A DNA stretch of 64,000 nt from Eupeodes corollae. Taxonomy: Eukaryota > Arthropoda > Insecta > Diptera > Syrphidae. Where the stretch lies: NCBI RefSeq assembly GCF_945859685.1, contig NC_079147.1, positions 72,877,052-72,941,051 of the forward strand. Reading direction: 5' to 3'. Numbering within the stretch: the first letter of the stretch is position 1; each line of letters opens with the position of its first letter. Of this stretch, positions 10,435-22,639 are shown in pieces. The notes below the pieces were generated by a model, which searched no databases, had not been told where the DNA came from, and was given only the letters and a program-made list of their open reading frames with translations. The translations under genes were made by a program, and so were the position numbers.

Positions 10435-12295
10435 ACGTGGAATTTTATGTCCTTAACAGACCACGTGCAGCCAAACAATTAGCGAAAGCCCTAAACTGCT
10501 GCAAGGCAGATAAAACCAATCCAAGAAGTGCAAAGGGATGGACTTGCATTAAGCATTGAAAACCAGTGAAAACATTGCCTTGCAGCCATCAGAGATGCCA
10601 CCTTTGAAGTACTAGGTTTCACACGGCCACAACAGCGAAACCCCTGGTTTGACGACGAATGTCGGCAAGCGCACGCAGGGAGATAGAACCACTCAACCTA
10701 GGCGACGCAGACCAACTACTCCGCCTACCCGAACTCGGCGAAGTGAAGATAGCTATATCTAAACTGAAGTTAAATAAAGCTGCTGGAGCTGAAAGGATAG
10801 CTACCAAACTATTCAAAGCCCAAGGCGATTAATTAGTAGGGAGCATGCACCAACTCATCTGCAAAATATGGTCCGAAGAAAGCATACCCGATAAGCATTG
10901 TGTGCCCGATACATAAGCAAATAGACCCTCTAAACTGCGCCAACTACAGAGGCATCAGTCTCTTTAACATTGCATATGAGATCCTCTCTGCCGTATTATG
11001 TGAACGTCTGAAGCCGTTCGTCAACAACCTTATAGGTCCTTACCAGTGTAGCTTCAGACCAGGAAAGTCCACTATCGACCAAATATTCACAATACGGCAG
11101 ATCTTGGCAAAAACCCAGGAACTTCAAATCGATACCCACCATCTCCTTATTGATTTTAAAGCCGCCTTTGACATCATCTATAGGGAAGAGCTCTACTTAG
11201 CAATGTCTAATTTTGGCATCCCTGTCAAACTTATCCGTTTGTGCAGAATGACGTTGGAGAATGCACTCTGCTCTATCAGGGTCAGAAAAGATCTTACCGA
11301 TGTATTGATGTCAAAAAAAGTTTTAGACAAGGCGATGCACTGTCATGCGACCTCTTCAACATCGTTCTGGAAAGAATTGTGCAAAACTCAACCGTCAACA
11401 CCAGAGGCATAATCTTCCAAAGGTCCATCCAATTACTCAAATACGCCGATGATATTGACATAGTTGGAAGATCAAAGCGTGATGTCAGTGGAGCGTTTTT
11501 GAGCATTGCGACGGAAGCGAAGAAGATCGGTTTAGTGGTCAATGAGGGCAAGACCGACGACGTCTTGGACAAAACGTTACCATGGACAGCTATAACTTTG
11601 AGGTAGTTAAGGACTTTGTCTACCTAGGCACCGCTATTAACACAGACAACGACACCAGCGCTGAAATCAAACGAAGAATAACATTTGCAATAACAATTGC
11701 AAATCGCTGCTTCTTTGGACTTTAAAGGCAACTGAGAAGTTCTCTCTCGAGCATCTAAATCACCATCTATAAGACACTCATCATCCCGGTTCTCATTTAT
11801 GGCGCTGAGGCCTGGACCCTGTCAAAGAAAGATGAGAGCGTCTTAGGATGCTTCGAGAGAAAAATTCTTCGGGTAACTTTTGGTCCCGTATGCATAGATG
11901 GAGAATGGAAGAGAAGATATAACGACGATCTGTACGTGCTGTACAGTAACACTGACCCAGAATTAAAGTCTAACAGCTTAGATGGCTAGATCATGTAGAG
12001 CGAATGGACATCAACGCTCCAGCCCGGAAGGTTTGCGAATCCAATCCCGAGGGATGGCGCAGTAGAAGAAGACCGCGACTCAGGTGGCGCACGCAGGTGG
12101 GTGAAGCCCTCAACCAACTTGGCGTGCAAAACTGGAGACATCTAGCTATTGACCGAGCTGGCCGAGACGCATGTTGGTTGAGGCCCAGATATGCCCGGAA
12201 TGTAGCACCACCTTAAGTAAGAAAGTGAAGGGGGAGCCATACATTCGGGTCTTCGGCAACATTTTCATTTACAGCAGTGATAAATAAATAAGTAA
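10435..12295 (+). mobile_element. Decayed LINE (F52C9.6-type reverse transcriptase)
   Basis: A plus-strand non-LTR reverse transcriptase can be followed from about 10640 to 12210 through several frame changes. Landmarks in order are KIAISKLKLNKAAGAERIAT (about 10750), NYRGISLFNIAYEILSAVL (10945), FRPGKSTIDQIFTIRQIL (11052), LLIDFKAAFD (11145), RQGDALSCDLFNIVLERI (11325), LLKYADDIDIVGRSKRDV (11435) and a C-terminal RRRPRLRWRTQVGEALNQLG (12065). The order and motifs fit the group annotated in animals as transposon-derived F52C9.6-like proteins. The element ends in GATAAATAAATAAG at 12281-12294. Frameshifts near 11330 and in-frame stops make it inactive. Confidence 0.82.
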
Positions 12296-12430
12296 TCCCG
12301 TCTCTTCAAATTTCTTCACAACTTTGCCAATTGCTTGCGTAATTTAACGATTATGTGAACCATAATCTAATCTTTAAGCACGATATGTGGCTGTGTTGCA
12401 AAATCACCATTTTTGAAATGGACAACCCGT
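12296..12430 (-). mobile_element. Mariner family B, N-terminal fragment
   Basis: On the minus strand this matches the N-terminal end of the mariner at 36712-37685: the MVIL/AKATYH region encoded around GATATGTGGCTGTGTTGCA and the terminal inverted repeat near 12418-12430. The C-terminal two thirds are missing. The neighbouring LINE tail ends exactly where the fragment starts. Confidence 0.6.
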
Positions 12431-12444
12431 TATAATATGAAATG

Positions 12445-12709
12445 TGCATAAAGTCACTAGCGTTATTAGTTCTTGAGATATTTTCATCTTTTTTTTAAAT
12501 ATCTAACTGGTTGTTGAGGTATGTATGACGAAAAAAGCTTTCCGAACGTACGGAATTATGGTCGTTTGAACGTACGTACACACTCACGAAGAGACATCTC
12601 TTTAAAAGCTTTTATTTAGACTCTAGGGACCTAGAATTTTCGAGAAATGTAGAAATTTTCAAACGACAAATTGTATTGGCTGCAATAACTTCTTATGCGA
12701 AGTTAAAAA
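12445..12709 (-). repeat. Family R repeat, 5' module (copy R2)
   Basis: In reverse orientation it carries a decayed opening palindrome (AACTTCTTATGCGAAGTT), CGAGAAATGTAGAAA, GACTCTAGGGACCTAGAA and the TACGTACACACTCACG segment that correspond to the 5' module of the 44719-45914 copy. The body and 3' end are absent, and it abuts the mariner fragment on the left. Confidence 0.75.
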
Positions 12710-12756
12710 CCGATTACCATTGGTTACCTTTCAAAAATTTGTCATTTTTGAATGTA

Positions 12757-13654
12757 CAGGGTCTTCCATTTAGATGTTTTATATTAGAGAAATCAATGGA
12801 CATTAAATTCATCGTACAGACATTTTTCATGAGCAATGCTCACATTACTACTTCGAAAAATATCTCAAGCCAATTGATATCAATTCTTCGAGTAACAAAA
12901 TAACGCGTCCACATAGCTTTTCATATAAAAATGTAGTTGATTTGTGATTGTGAAGCACTTAACACCTTGCCGATACCCGCAACATTTATGTCATTAGATT
13001 CCGGTCATCATTCCTTATGGCTTGGTAGCACAAACCATTCACCGTATGCCTCATTTCCAATCATACCTCTTTCTCATCATCAGCCCAAAAACAGCACCAA
13101 ACAATGAAGTAGCAGTCATTTTTTTAACTTCTGAGCTCCAAATGCGAAAATTCAACTTATTGACGTATTTCCTCTAAGATCGAGTTTTAAATATACCACT
13201 TCACTGAAGATGATTTTTTGATGAAATTCCGAATATTTTTGATGAATTTTATGGACCCAATTAGCGAAGCTACGGAGTTGCTGATGATTGAAGAGCTTGA
13301 AGTGTTATGTTAGGTGAACTTCCAAAGCATTAACCTTAATGCAAGACCTTAATTTCAAAAATCGACGAAAAATATACAAACCTGCAGGCTATATTAGCAA
13401 CATTCCCAGTACAGTTCGAAATTTTTTAAAACGCTAACTAATCCCAAAACCTCAAAAGTTTTCCCTCGAAGAAAGTGCCTCACGACTACCAAAAGTTGAT
13501 GTATTTTTTCGGACTGTGACTTTTAACTATTCACCATTCTTATAGTGTATTTTAACAATTTGATTACGCTGTTGAAATGGCGTTATTTCTTCTTGTCAAA
13601 TGCCGGAAGTTTACACCTTCGGAATTGAAATCTGCCCCTAAAAAATGGCTCCTG
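12757..13654 (-). mobile_element. Decayed mariner (family C), nearly full length
   Basis: On the minus strand a transposase remnant can be followed from the N-terminal helix-turn-helix (QRNQIVKIHYKNGE, about 13560) to the catalytic region KIIFSDE (about 13215) and on to KKMTATSLFGAVFG and RYQAIRND (about 13100-13010). The left end has TA followed by CAGGGTCTTCCATTTAGATG (12755-12776). The right end, in reverse, reads CAGGAGCCATTTTTTAGG (13654-13637), similar enough to be the partner inverted repeat. The size of about 0.9 kb fits a mariner with deletions. Multiple stops and frameshifts are present. Confidence 0.6.
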
Positions 13655-14459
13655 AACGATTACACCCGAAATTAAACGAATGTGACAAATTTGTAGGTTA
13701 AGTAATATCGCAGCAATCAACTTTCAATATTCCCACAAAAAGTAATTAAATATTTCAATATTAATTTGTGTAAATTAATAACAATATTTATTTCACCACC
13801 TAACAACTGAATTCCATTTTTTATGCAAAATCTGCAATTAAAGTCTCTTAATATTTGTACCCTTTGCCTTAAAACCTCATAAACAGCTTTTAACAGAAAA
13901 TTGCAAAAGTTAACAAACCTTAACAACAAGAAAAAAATATTATCTGAAAGCCACCTCCGGAAATTAAACTTTATACAAGTTTGTCAAAAGAATGTTCCTT
14001 TTCTAAGGCATTTTTATTTATATAATTTTTACATAAGCCTTTTATACAAATACACGAGTAGCTATGGGTTGGGTTTGAAAAGACCTGTCAACATGTTATG
14101 AAAAGAGTATAAGGCCTCAGGAGTAAATGCAAATTAATTGCAACTTGTTCTGTATGTACATCAGTGCGGAAAAATTGTGTTTGTGTATAAGTATATACAA
14201 ATATAGAGTTCTCTGTACAACAATATTATAATATAAAAGTAAAATTACATTCCATTAACTCTCAGGAGAAATATTCCTGTTGATAAAATAAATTTTTAAA
14301 TAGTTTTTGTAACTGATTTGCGCTATGAGCATTGACGACATAAATATAGAACAGAAATTACTTAGATACTCTTATTTGGAGTTTCTACTGAAAACATTTT
14401 TGAGCTTTTTTTGATGAAACCCGGAACAAAAATTTTAAAATTTGGTATATTTTATTACT
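13655..14459. other. AT-rich region, nothing recognised
   Basis: There are short ORFs of 60-70 codons on both strands (13717-13929, 13901-14101) with no motifs. No repeat from the other families is seen. Confidence 0.5.
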
Positions 14460-16965
14460 GTTCTTATAAAGGATTTTTCAATTGGCGCGGGTAGATTTTA
14501 GCGAACCATGGCCACTATTTTTTTTTTGGTGACAGCTGTCAAATCTTTTGTTTTTATTCAGTTGCTTATGCCAAATCATCAATTCAAGTTACACGATTGA
14601 GTAGCGCGTTCAAATGATAAAACTTTATTATAAAAATGAATGTTAGTTAACGCAAACGTTGCGCACGCTCGTCCACAATGACACTCTCTATGTAAGTTGG
14701 ATTGATAAAGCCAATTTGCTTGAGGCACAGTTTGCTGTTAATTCGACGCTACCGGAAAGTGTCATGAGTCCTTCTGTTCTTGAGAGCGTAAATTATTCTT
14801 TCTGACGAATCTTCTTTCGCACTCTTGCAGTTGCAAGAGTACTGAAAGACCTTGACATACACAAATCCGCTGGCCCGGATAGTATCTCCCCAATTGTTCT
14901 GAAGAGGTGTTCTTCATCGCTGGCAAAACCACTGCGTAAACTTTTCCATCGTTCCTACTCTACAGGTCTCTTTCCGAGCGGATGGAAAATAGCATTTGTC
15001 CAGCCTGTCCCTTAAAAAGGCGAATCCTCCTCTCCCTCTAACTATCGTCCAATGGCACTCACGTCTCTTTTTTCCAAGGTCATGGAAACGCTGATTAATT
15101 ATCAGTTAAAGAAATATCTCGAAAGAACGGAAGCTTCTTAATGGTGATCTCATGGTTCATCTCACCGTACAGTGGAACAAATCTTTACATCGTTTTGGAG
15201 AAAATGCGTGCTTTTGGATTAGAAATTACCTTTCTAACCGTTCAATACAAGTTGTATTGGATGGTTACAAGTCTGAAATTCATAAAATTAATGCTGGTGT
15301 TCCCTAGGGTTCCGTTTTGTCTCCGCCACATTTTCTTATATTCATAAATGATATAATGTCTGCCACTTCTAATCCATTAACCTGTTTCGCCGACGACAGG
15401 ACCCTCAGCTTCTCATACTCGTTTATAGATTCACATCCTTGTCCTTCGGATGTGGAACTTCAACGGCAGCGTATGATAAGCTCATTAAATTCTGATCTTG
15501 ACAGCATTGTACAATGGGGAATCAAAAACCGTGTTGAATTAAATGCTTAGAAAACTCAATGCTGTCTCCTGTCGTTTAAGCCTAACACACCCCCGATGCC
15601 ACTATCTTTAAACTAATCAACTGTCAGTACTTGGTATGTGTATCACAGATCACCTTTTATGGAACGATCATATATTTGATATTGCCAAAAATGCTGCCAG
15701 GTGCAAGGATTTCTCCGACGGTGCAAGAAATTTTTCACTCCTTCTGATCTGGCTGTAATTTACAAAGCCTTCATCCGTCCAAAGCTTGAATATAACTCGC
15801 ATATCTGGGTAGGTGCCCCTAAAACAAGTTTAAATCTCTTGGATAGAATACAAAAAAGGGCTTTAAAAATGATAGGCAATAGAACTATAATCGAAATATT
15901 TACATCCAGTTTACCCTTGAGCTCAATTTCGGGCGTACTCTCAAGTATAGAGATTCTTTCTTAAATCTCACATCGAGAATGTGGAATGCTTTAGCCAACT
16001 CTATTTTTTCCTCCTATTTGATGTTCAGAACTTTAAGACCAATTTGCTACGGTATCTCCTTTTTAATCCTTCCCTATTTTCCTAATGCTCGCACTGTGTT
16101 TAAATATAAACATATAAAGGGTACTAATAACCCCTTGAGTGCCTGCAAATTATAAAAAAAAACATTGCTTCCATTTTCGATCGACTTGGTGGCCCTCACA
16201 GTCGACTCTTCGACACTTGGTGGCAAAATTTGAGACGATCTGGTAAGTAACCAATCAGCCACTTTCAAGGAACAAGAACGGCCAAGAACGTCGCCGCGGT
16301 CCGTGAAAGTGTACAGCAGAACCCAAGGCAGTCTATTCCTCGCCGTAAACAAGAACTCGGCCTTTTGCAGACTTCAACTTGGCGAATTTTACATCGAGAC
16401 TTGGGCCTACACTCGTTCAAGATGTAACTGACCCATGAGCTCAAAGTTCATGACCATAGACAACTCCGTTTGTTTGATGAATGGGCTTCTAATCGTTTAA
16501 AAGAGGACCCCAATTTTGGACGAAAAATCATCTTAAGTGACGAGGCGTATATTTGGATGTGTTAACAAATTGCGGTATGTGGGACGATAGCAACCCACCC
16601 GTGGTAAAAATGTATTCTCAAGAAATCACTTGAGTGAACTTTAGGCCAGCTTCGTGCGTCGTAACTGGTCCGTACTTTTTTGAAAACGACGTAATTGAGG
16701 CTGTTACCGTCAACACCGAGCGCTACATAACGATGATCACTAATCTCTTATGGCCCAAATTGAACCATATGGACCTATATAACATGTGGCTCCAGCAGGA
16801 CGGCACTATGTCCCACACAGCAAATGCCACTGCATCTACACACAACATCTCCCCACAATTATTGGAAAACCCTATTGTATCGAAAGCTTTGTAAGATTTT
16901 ATTTGCATTTGTGTACTTATCGGTTAAGACAGTTGCCTTTGAGCAACCGTGAATTAATTCTATTT
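14460..16965 (+). mobile_element. Mariner (family D) split by a LINE insertion
   Basis: The 5' part at 14470-14685 carries the leader CAATTGGCGCGGGTAGATTT and GACAGCTGTC, and the transposase start IKLYYKNEC with LTQTLRTL. The rest resumes at about 16160. There AAVRESVQQNPRQSIPRRKQ, TSTWRILHRDLGLHSFK, RLKEDPNFGRKIILSDEA (first catalytic D), GPYFFENDVIEAVTVNTERY and MWLQQDGTMSHTA (second D) are seen in order up to 16894. The third catalytic D and the 3' inverted repeat are missing or unrecognisable. The 1.45 kb in between is a CR1-like LINE. Several stops and frameshifts make it inactive. Confidence 0.78.
14690..16150 (+). mobile_element. CR1-like LINE, 5'-truncated, inside mariner D
   Basis: The reverse transcriptase is read on the plus strand. 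VLKDLDIHKSAGPDSISPIV is at about 14850, NYRPMALTSLFSKVMETL at 15044, a degraded GSVLSPTLFLIFINDI box at about 15312, CFADDRTLSFS at 15385, and SLNSDLDSIVQWGIKNRVE at 15484. LGFLRRCKKFFTPSDLAVIY follows at 15703, then IRPKLEYNSHIW and LDRIQKRALKMI up to 15880, and the C-terminal SRTARMWNAL-type segment near 15980. The 3' end lies near 16140 with no clear tail. It belongs to the same family as the copy at 24215-25290. There are several stops and frame changes. Confidence 0.8.
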
Positions 16966-17104
16966 GGACAGTCTTTTAGATCGGTCAGGGATTTTTAAGC
17001 TCCTTCTAAAAGTACAGTAGTACAGTTCGGTGGTTCCTTTAGAACTAGGTTATTACAGCGTTCAAGTTAGATTAATTTACTAAAATACATAGTACCATAA
17101 AATG

Positions 17105-17345
17105 TTCCTCTAGTCGGGTTTTTATAGTTTCCCCGACTTTAAATAAGTCAGTGTTCCATTATCTCTAATTATGTGGCATTTACAACGGGTCTATCTGGCT
17201 ACAATATTGCAGTATCATCTGCGAAGGTGGCCATGATACCATTGATATCTACTGGAACATCCCTTGTATATTAAAGATAAAAGGTTGGTCTTAGTTCACT
17301 TCCTTGCGGTACACCACCTTCAATATTGTTTAGTTACGAGGATTT
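17105..17345 (-). mobile_element. Short Jockey-clade LINE fragment
   Basis: Read on the minus strand it shows GVPQGSELRPT (about 17325-17290), and then IMATFADDTAIL (about 17235-17200), the conserved PQGS and ADD boxes of Jockey-type reverse transcriptases. Only the palm region of about 80 residues is left. Confidence 0.75.
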
Positions 17346-17546
17346 TTGTCGTAACGCTGGCTCATAACATATGATTTCAGTGTTTCGTAGTATTGACTAC
17401 AAAGTTCCTTAGTTTGTACTCAAGTCCAAAGTGCTAAACCTTTTTAAAAACTTGAACAATATCTAACAAAAAAGCTGAGCATACTTTTTTTCAAGAACCT
17501 TAACCTTCAAATCCATAATTCGATGTACATGGGTCTATCGTGTTTT

Positions 17547-18430
17547 AACATCCCATAGAAAGTTATTGTATATCCGATTTGTTAAATTGAAAATATTGAC
17601 ATTTCTTGACGTTTCAAGGTCCTTAGAATCGAAATAAAAGATTTTTAGAAGCATGTCTGTGCGTGCGTGTGTATGTGTAGGTATACATACGTACGTCCGT
17701 AATCTCGCGACATTTTTTTTCGTCGTCGATAGCTCAAGAACCAGAAGAGATATCGACTTCAAATATATTTTGTAAAACAGATAATAAAGCAGAAAGATTC
17801 GACACAAATATATTTTCAAAAACTTGTGATTACTGTTCCAAACTTATTTTATCTTATAAGAAATATTGTTTTTAACAATAAAAAAACAAAAATAAAAACC
17901 CCCAAAAAAAATATAAAAAAGTTGGTAAAAATTGATTTTCGACTCAAATATCTTTTCAAAAAATACAAAAAATTGAAAACCAAATAAAAAAAAGTACAAA
18001 AGTTGTTAAAACTGATTTTCAAATATCTTTTTAAAAAATTAAGATAATAGCTTTTTACTACTTTAAACTTATAAGAAAAATTGTTTCCAACATTAGGAAA
18101 AATTTTGAGAAAGTAGAATAATTGACAGTTTTTTTTATAAAAAATAAAAACCTAAAAAAAGTACTAAAACTTGGTAAAAATTTACTTTCGACTCAAATAG
18201 CTTTTCAAAAATTAAAAATATTGGCTTCAAACTTATTTTATTTCACAGAAAAAATTGCGATATTCAGTAATTTTTTTATAAAAATCCAACAGTCCGTTTT
18301 TTTCAGAAAAAATAAAATCTACACAAAATAGTACGCAAATTTGGTAAAAATGTATACATATAGTCAAACTTTTAAGCAAGACAAATTGACAGACGGGATG
18401 GAAAGTTATCAGCGTTTGTCCCAGCCTCTT
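17547..18430 (+). repeat. Family R repeat, near-complete copy (R3)
   Basis: It opens with AACATCCCATAGAAAGTTAT, followed by ACATTTCTTGACGTTTCAAG and GTCTGTGCGTGCGTGTGTAT. TAGCTCAAGAACCAGAAGAG then leads into an AT-rich body in which GGTAAAAATTGATTTTCGAC and related forms recur at about 17925, 18000 and 18175. The copy ends in GACAGACGGGATGGAAAGTT, ATCAGCG and CCCAGCCTC at 18430. No coding potential is seen. Confidence 0.85.
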
Positions 18431-18719
18431 TTTCTATTTCTAATTCTTAACTCTTTGTTTGAAATTAGTTTTATTTTTTTCAATTATTTGAATGAGTTTT
18501 TTTAGTAGCAGTTTTCAAAAGCTTTTGTCATGATTAGTATAAGCGATATTGGTCTAGAAGGTGTTACTTCTGTTGGTGGCTTAAGTATAACCAATGAATT
18601 CCTTCAAATAACTTCAATACCTACAACATAGTAGAATAAATAAACGGGCTTGTCAAAGCAAACACAACCTATTTCAGTCTGTCAAATCTTTTTATATCCA
18701 GAATCCTTACCTTAACTTC

Positions 18720-19105
18720 TAAGCTGCCGATGTACAGAGAGACGGTTCTGAAAATACTAGCATATGTATCTCATAAACGAGTGCTTAGTAAAAGGCACTC
18801 TGACCTCTTCGGCTCGTTCGAATTCGAAAGGAAGGCCTTCCGGAGAATTGTTGGTCCCTTATGTGAGGAAGGACGTTTACGTAGGCACTGCAATAGGTCG
18901 TATGAAAAAAGAGGCACCAGCTCGAAAAGTCCTTTGTAGAACATTTTAGGTAGGTGACAGCGTGGCAGACCACTCTCACGCTGGCCGAAGCCCTTGGTGC
19001 GCTACTGGATAGCATCGGCTAACGATCGGGTAAAATAGAGAGACTTGTTGCATGAGGTCAGGACCGGATTCCCGGTTGTCGAGCCAATGATGATGATGAT
19101 AAATG
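18720..19105 (+). mobile_element. 3' end of a decayed LINE
   Basis: The coding remnant carries the C-terminal region of an RTE/F52C9.6-like reverse transcriptase: RRIVGPLCEEGRLRRHCN, then APARKVL and a degraded RGRP-type tail. It ends in a TGATGATGATGATAAATGA microsatellite at 19087-19106, a common LINE 3' terminus. Everything upstream is lost. Confidence 0.6.
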
Positions 19106-19106
19106 A

Positions 19107-21164
19107 CTTCTTAAATTTTCTATTAATGTAGTGCATATCTTAGTTTAGGGCATGCGTGTATGAGTTATGGAAGGCTATATTGAAGGCATTTTTTCTAAAA
19201 TCTGAGCAGCAATAAGATCGTATCCTGGCTTTTTTTTAAATTCTCGAGAGTAAAAGCAAAGAAATCAGCTTTCTGATTTTTGATTAAATTTGCAATCTTT
19301 AAATTTTATTGGCGTGTTTTGTGTCTCCTTTTTTTAAAAGCTTCGCTACTTTCCTTAATGAGTATTCGGTAGAAGCATCTGATTTTTTAGGAATCTATTC
19401 AGTGAAGCATTTTTGAACGAACTTATTCTTTTTTAGTCCATTGTTAAGACGGTTAAAGAGTGTTTTGTCAGCTCCAAATCTCGTAGCTTGCCATTACCTT
19501 TGAGCTTTTTTTTCCAAAATAAACTCCTTTATTTTGGAAGAATATTTAGAGTTGTAAGTGACTAGGCCCTAGTTCTCAACAGACTGTTGTGCCACCCAAT
19601 TTTGTTTGTATTTAATTTCTCTTCCTCTCGACTTCAAAATAATTAGAAAACTTTCTTCCGTAGACTGCTGCACATCTTTCCGCATTAAATTGTTCGACTT
19701 TATTATTATTTTGTTCAATATTTTACATGGGAGATGTTAAGTTTATAAGACCTTTAATTTTATCTCCCAATTTGTTCCGAAACTTCACGGCTAAACAATT
19801 TGGGAAAATAAAATCTTAAAAAAATAAACTTAATTGAAATGAATTTAATTGCTTTTCATAGTTATTAAATTTTAATGCAATTATTGGAAAATATACAAAT
19901 ACAATGATTAACCTATTACAAAATTAAATATATATGCAGTTGTTTAATCCTTTTTTTTAAAAACTTGTATCGATATTCTAGCTTAATGTGTTAAACTTGA
20001 AAGATTAAACTTATATTATGAGTAAGTACAAGAAAAATGATATTTGTAATTATCATTTCTTTCAAAAAGCAAACAAAATGGATGAAATTAAGTTTATTTG
20101 GATAATATAAAGAAAATAATTGCTACACTTTAAAAATCGACAAATAATTGCATTCAGAACTGTCTCTGATTTAAAATATACAAAATGTATTCGGCCTAAA
20201 TATTATGTTGAAAATGGTAATACTCTAATATCATACAATTTTGTTCTTATTTATTTAATAGAAAAATCGTCTATGACAAAGGTTCTATAAATAATATTTG
20301 TTTCAATTTGAATTCTCAATGGGTTTATACTCGTATCGAGATTGATAGTATAATTTAGCATATTTTTCATAACAAATCGAATTTTCAAAGTCTATGAATA
20401 CTTTTGGGCGTGATAATGGTTCCTGACCTTTTTGGTTAGAAACAAGTATTATTGATTCGACTGAAGGACATTCCTTTATTATATATGTTCGTATTGTGTA
20501 TGCATTTTTTATTTTTGTTATTGTTTGTCTGATTTTTCCAATAAAAGACTGATAATCCTAAATATACGTACGTAATCGAAATGGATTTGGATTATTTTGG
20601 GATATTATTGATGGAAATTAGTTTTGACACTTTTTAGGACGCTTATAAATGTATGCATACCCTTGAAAATGAATACAAAATGATAACAGATAAATCCTTA
20701 AGCTTTATAGATTTGTATTTGACATTCTGGTTTATTGATTTTCAGAATCATCTTTAAGTTGTGTACATACATATGTATATAGATACTAAACGACATAAGA
20801 CCATGCCTACAAGATATGGAAATATACATATTTTTGTTTTACCTTTATTCTTTGAAAGCAGGTGTGGAGGAAGTCAATCAAGAAAATGGAATTCCGACTT
20901 CCATTTCAGTTTGATTTTGTGTGATGCTTTTGCATTCGTTATGATCCATAAAACGCTCAAGGGAACTTAAATTCTTAAACTAAAAAATAATTTAAAGGTT
21001 CAAACGACTGTAGTTGATTTAACGACTTTATTAAGGACAAAAGAATTGTTATTGCATTCAATCTTTCATGGTATGTGTGAAGCCAATATATCTACTAAAT
21101 ATTGTGATTCAAATAACTTTTTTTTATAAATGTAACCTCGAATATTTTACTAACAAACTAATAA
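19107..21164. other. Long AT-rich region without gene
   Basis: Apart from the short LINE-tail-like segment at 19548-19605, I see no coding remnant, RNA gene or repeat. An ORF of 69 codons at 20761-20970 has no motif. This is one of the few stretches long enough to hold conserved non-coding DNA. Confidence 0.5.
19548..19605 (+). repeat. Short repeat shared with 22411-22475
   Basis: The segment GAGTTGTAAGTGACTAGGCC, followed by CTAGTTCTCAACAGACTGTTG, recurs at 22411-22460 with few changes. There it is followed by AATTTATTTATTTTA. The arrangement looks like the 3' end of a LINE or SINE family whose body is absent here. Confidence 0.6.
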
Positions 21165-21480
21165 TTTTATCCCGACAGTAATTTAAGCAACGAAGAATAA
21201 CGTTTTTGAAATCTGGTACATTTTTGAGAAAAATCGACAGCAAAAGTAACAGTTTTTTTGCCAAAAATAAAAACCTACAAAAAGTCATTTTTAAAAATTG
21301 GTAAAAACTAATTTTCTACTCAAAAATTTTTATATTGGCTTCGAACTAATTTCATCTTACAGAAAATATAGTATTCGACGTTCAGTAAATTTTGTATAGG
21401 AATACAACCGTCAGTTCTTCTTAATAAGAATTTACATATATCTACAAAAAATAGTACGCAAAATTGTTAAAATTGATATT
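21165..21480 (+). repeat. Family R repeat body (copy R4)
   Basis: Only body sequence is present: TTTTGAGAAAAATCGACAGC, AAAAATAAAAACCTACAAAA, a GGTAAAAACTAATTTTCTAC variant, and CAACCGTCAGTTCTTCTT, the counterpart of the ACAGTCCGTTTTTT landmark. Neither the opening palindrome nor the CATCCCAGCC end is seen. Confidence 0.6.
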
Positions 21481-21649
21481 CGAATCTCGGGAATAAAAGA
21501 AGGTGCTGTGTTAAATTTTGTGGTAATCAAAATTTGATAAATCCAATCTGTATTTGTTAACATAAGAAATACGGAATATTTAAAATTGCTACTAATATTG
21601 GTATAATTTGGTTTTCGACTAAAAAAAGGAGTAAAATTAAGAAAAATAT

Positions 21650-21935
21650 TAGAACAATTGGATTTTTAAATTTATCGGTTCGTTTTTTGAGAAAACTCGA
21701 ATTTTGGGTGTTTGACCAAAAAAATTGTGACCAATTTTGTGATGTTAAAAAAAATTAAAAACACCAAACGCGAATCTACCAAGAACTTTGATATCAAAAT
21801 TTTAAGCCAATCGATCCAATGATTTAGTCTGTAGGGACAGACAGAAAGAACCAATTTTTTTTATTTATCTACCATTGCAATGTCATGTTTCATCTCGAAT
21901 TCGAAGTTTTTATCTAAAGAGGGTTAGATTAAATT
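21650..21935 (-). repeat. Second repeat family (module M), reverse copy
   Basis: This is the reverse complement of the segment at 32010-32290. Shared landmarks on the plus strand here are GAAAACTCGAATTTTGGG, AAGCCAATCGATCCAATGA, GTAGGGACAGACAGAAAG and TCTACCATTGCAATGTCATG. It is non-coding, and the family is not recognised. Confidence 0.6.
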
Positions 21936-22410
21936 GTTTGCAAATAACTTGAAAACTTAATGTTTTTTTGAAAAAATTGAGTTACACATTGTAGCTCATA
22001 TAATTCTACACAAAAAATATTATAACACACGTTTTCGTACAGTTGATTAATTTGGAGAAAAGCGTGTGGAAATGTTAATGTCTTGAGTATAGGAATGTAA
22101 TTGAATGATACCATATGTGTTTTTAATATAATTTATATTATATTTAAATACTCCTAGAAGTTTATTTTTCAACAAAATGATTTAGAAACGACCGATAGAC
22201 GATTCAAATATCTAAAATATAATATACAAAATAACAATTAAGGCATTTAGAGCACAAGTGGAGTAATCCCAAAAGGAACTTTTTGAGAAAATCGCGATTT
22301 AAAAATCTAACGAAAAAGAAATGCTTTTTATTTTGGTCTAAGAAAAAAATGATTCAGCTTATAACTGTAGGTCCCCTCCATCCCTGATAAACATTACTCG
22401 CACACAGGAA
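21936..22410. other. AT-rich spacer, nothing recognised
   Basis: No gene, RNA or repeat match was found between module M and the short shared repeat at 22411. Confidence 0.5.
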
Positions 22411-22475
22411 TGATTGAGAGTTGTAAGTCACTAGGCCCTAGTTCTTAAAGGACTGTTGAGATATATAATTTATTT
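22411..22475 (+). repeat. Short repeat, second copy
   Basis: GAGTTGTAAGTCACTAGGCC plus CTAGTTCTTAAAGGACTGTTG matches 19548-19605. It is followed by AATTTATTTATTTTA, which resembles a LINE tail. Confidence 0.6.
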
Positions 22476-22639
22476 ATTTTAAGAGAAGTAAAACATGAAA
22501 TAAGTAAAAACGCAAAACTTTGTGAAGCACATGAAAAATATTTTTAATTTCGTATAAAAAATCAAAACATATCCATGGGCTCCGCATTTCGCTGGTGATA
22601 ACTGTATAAATTGTTTAGAAAGCAAAATTGGTCTTTAGG

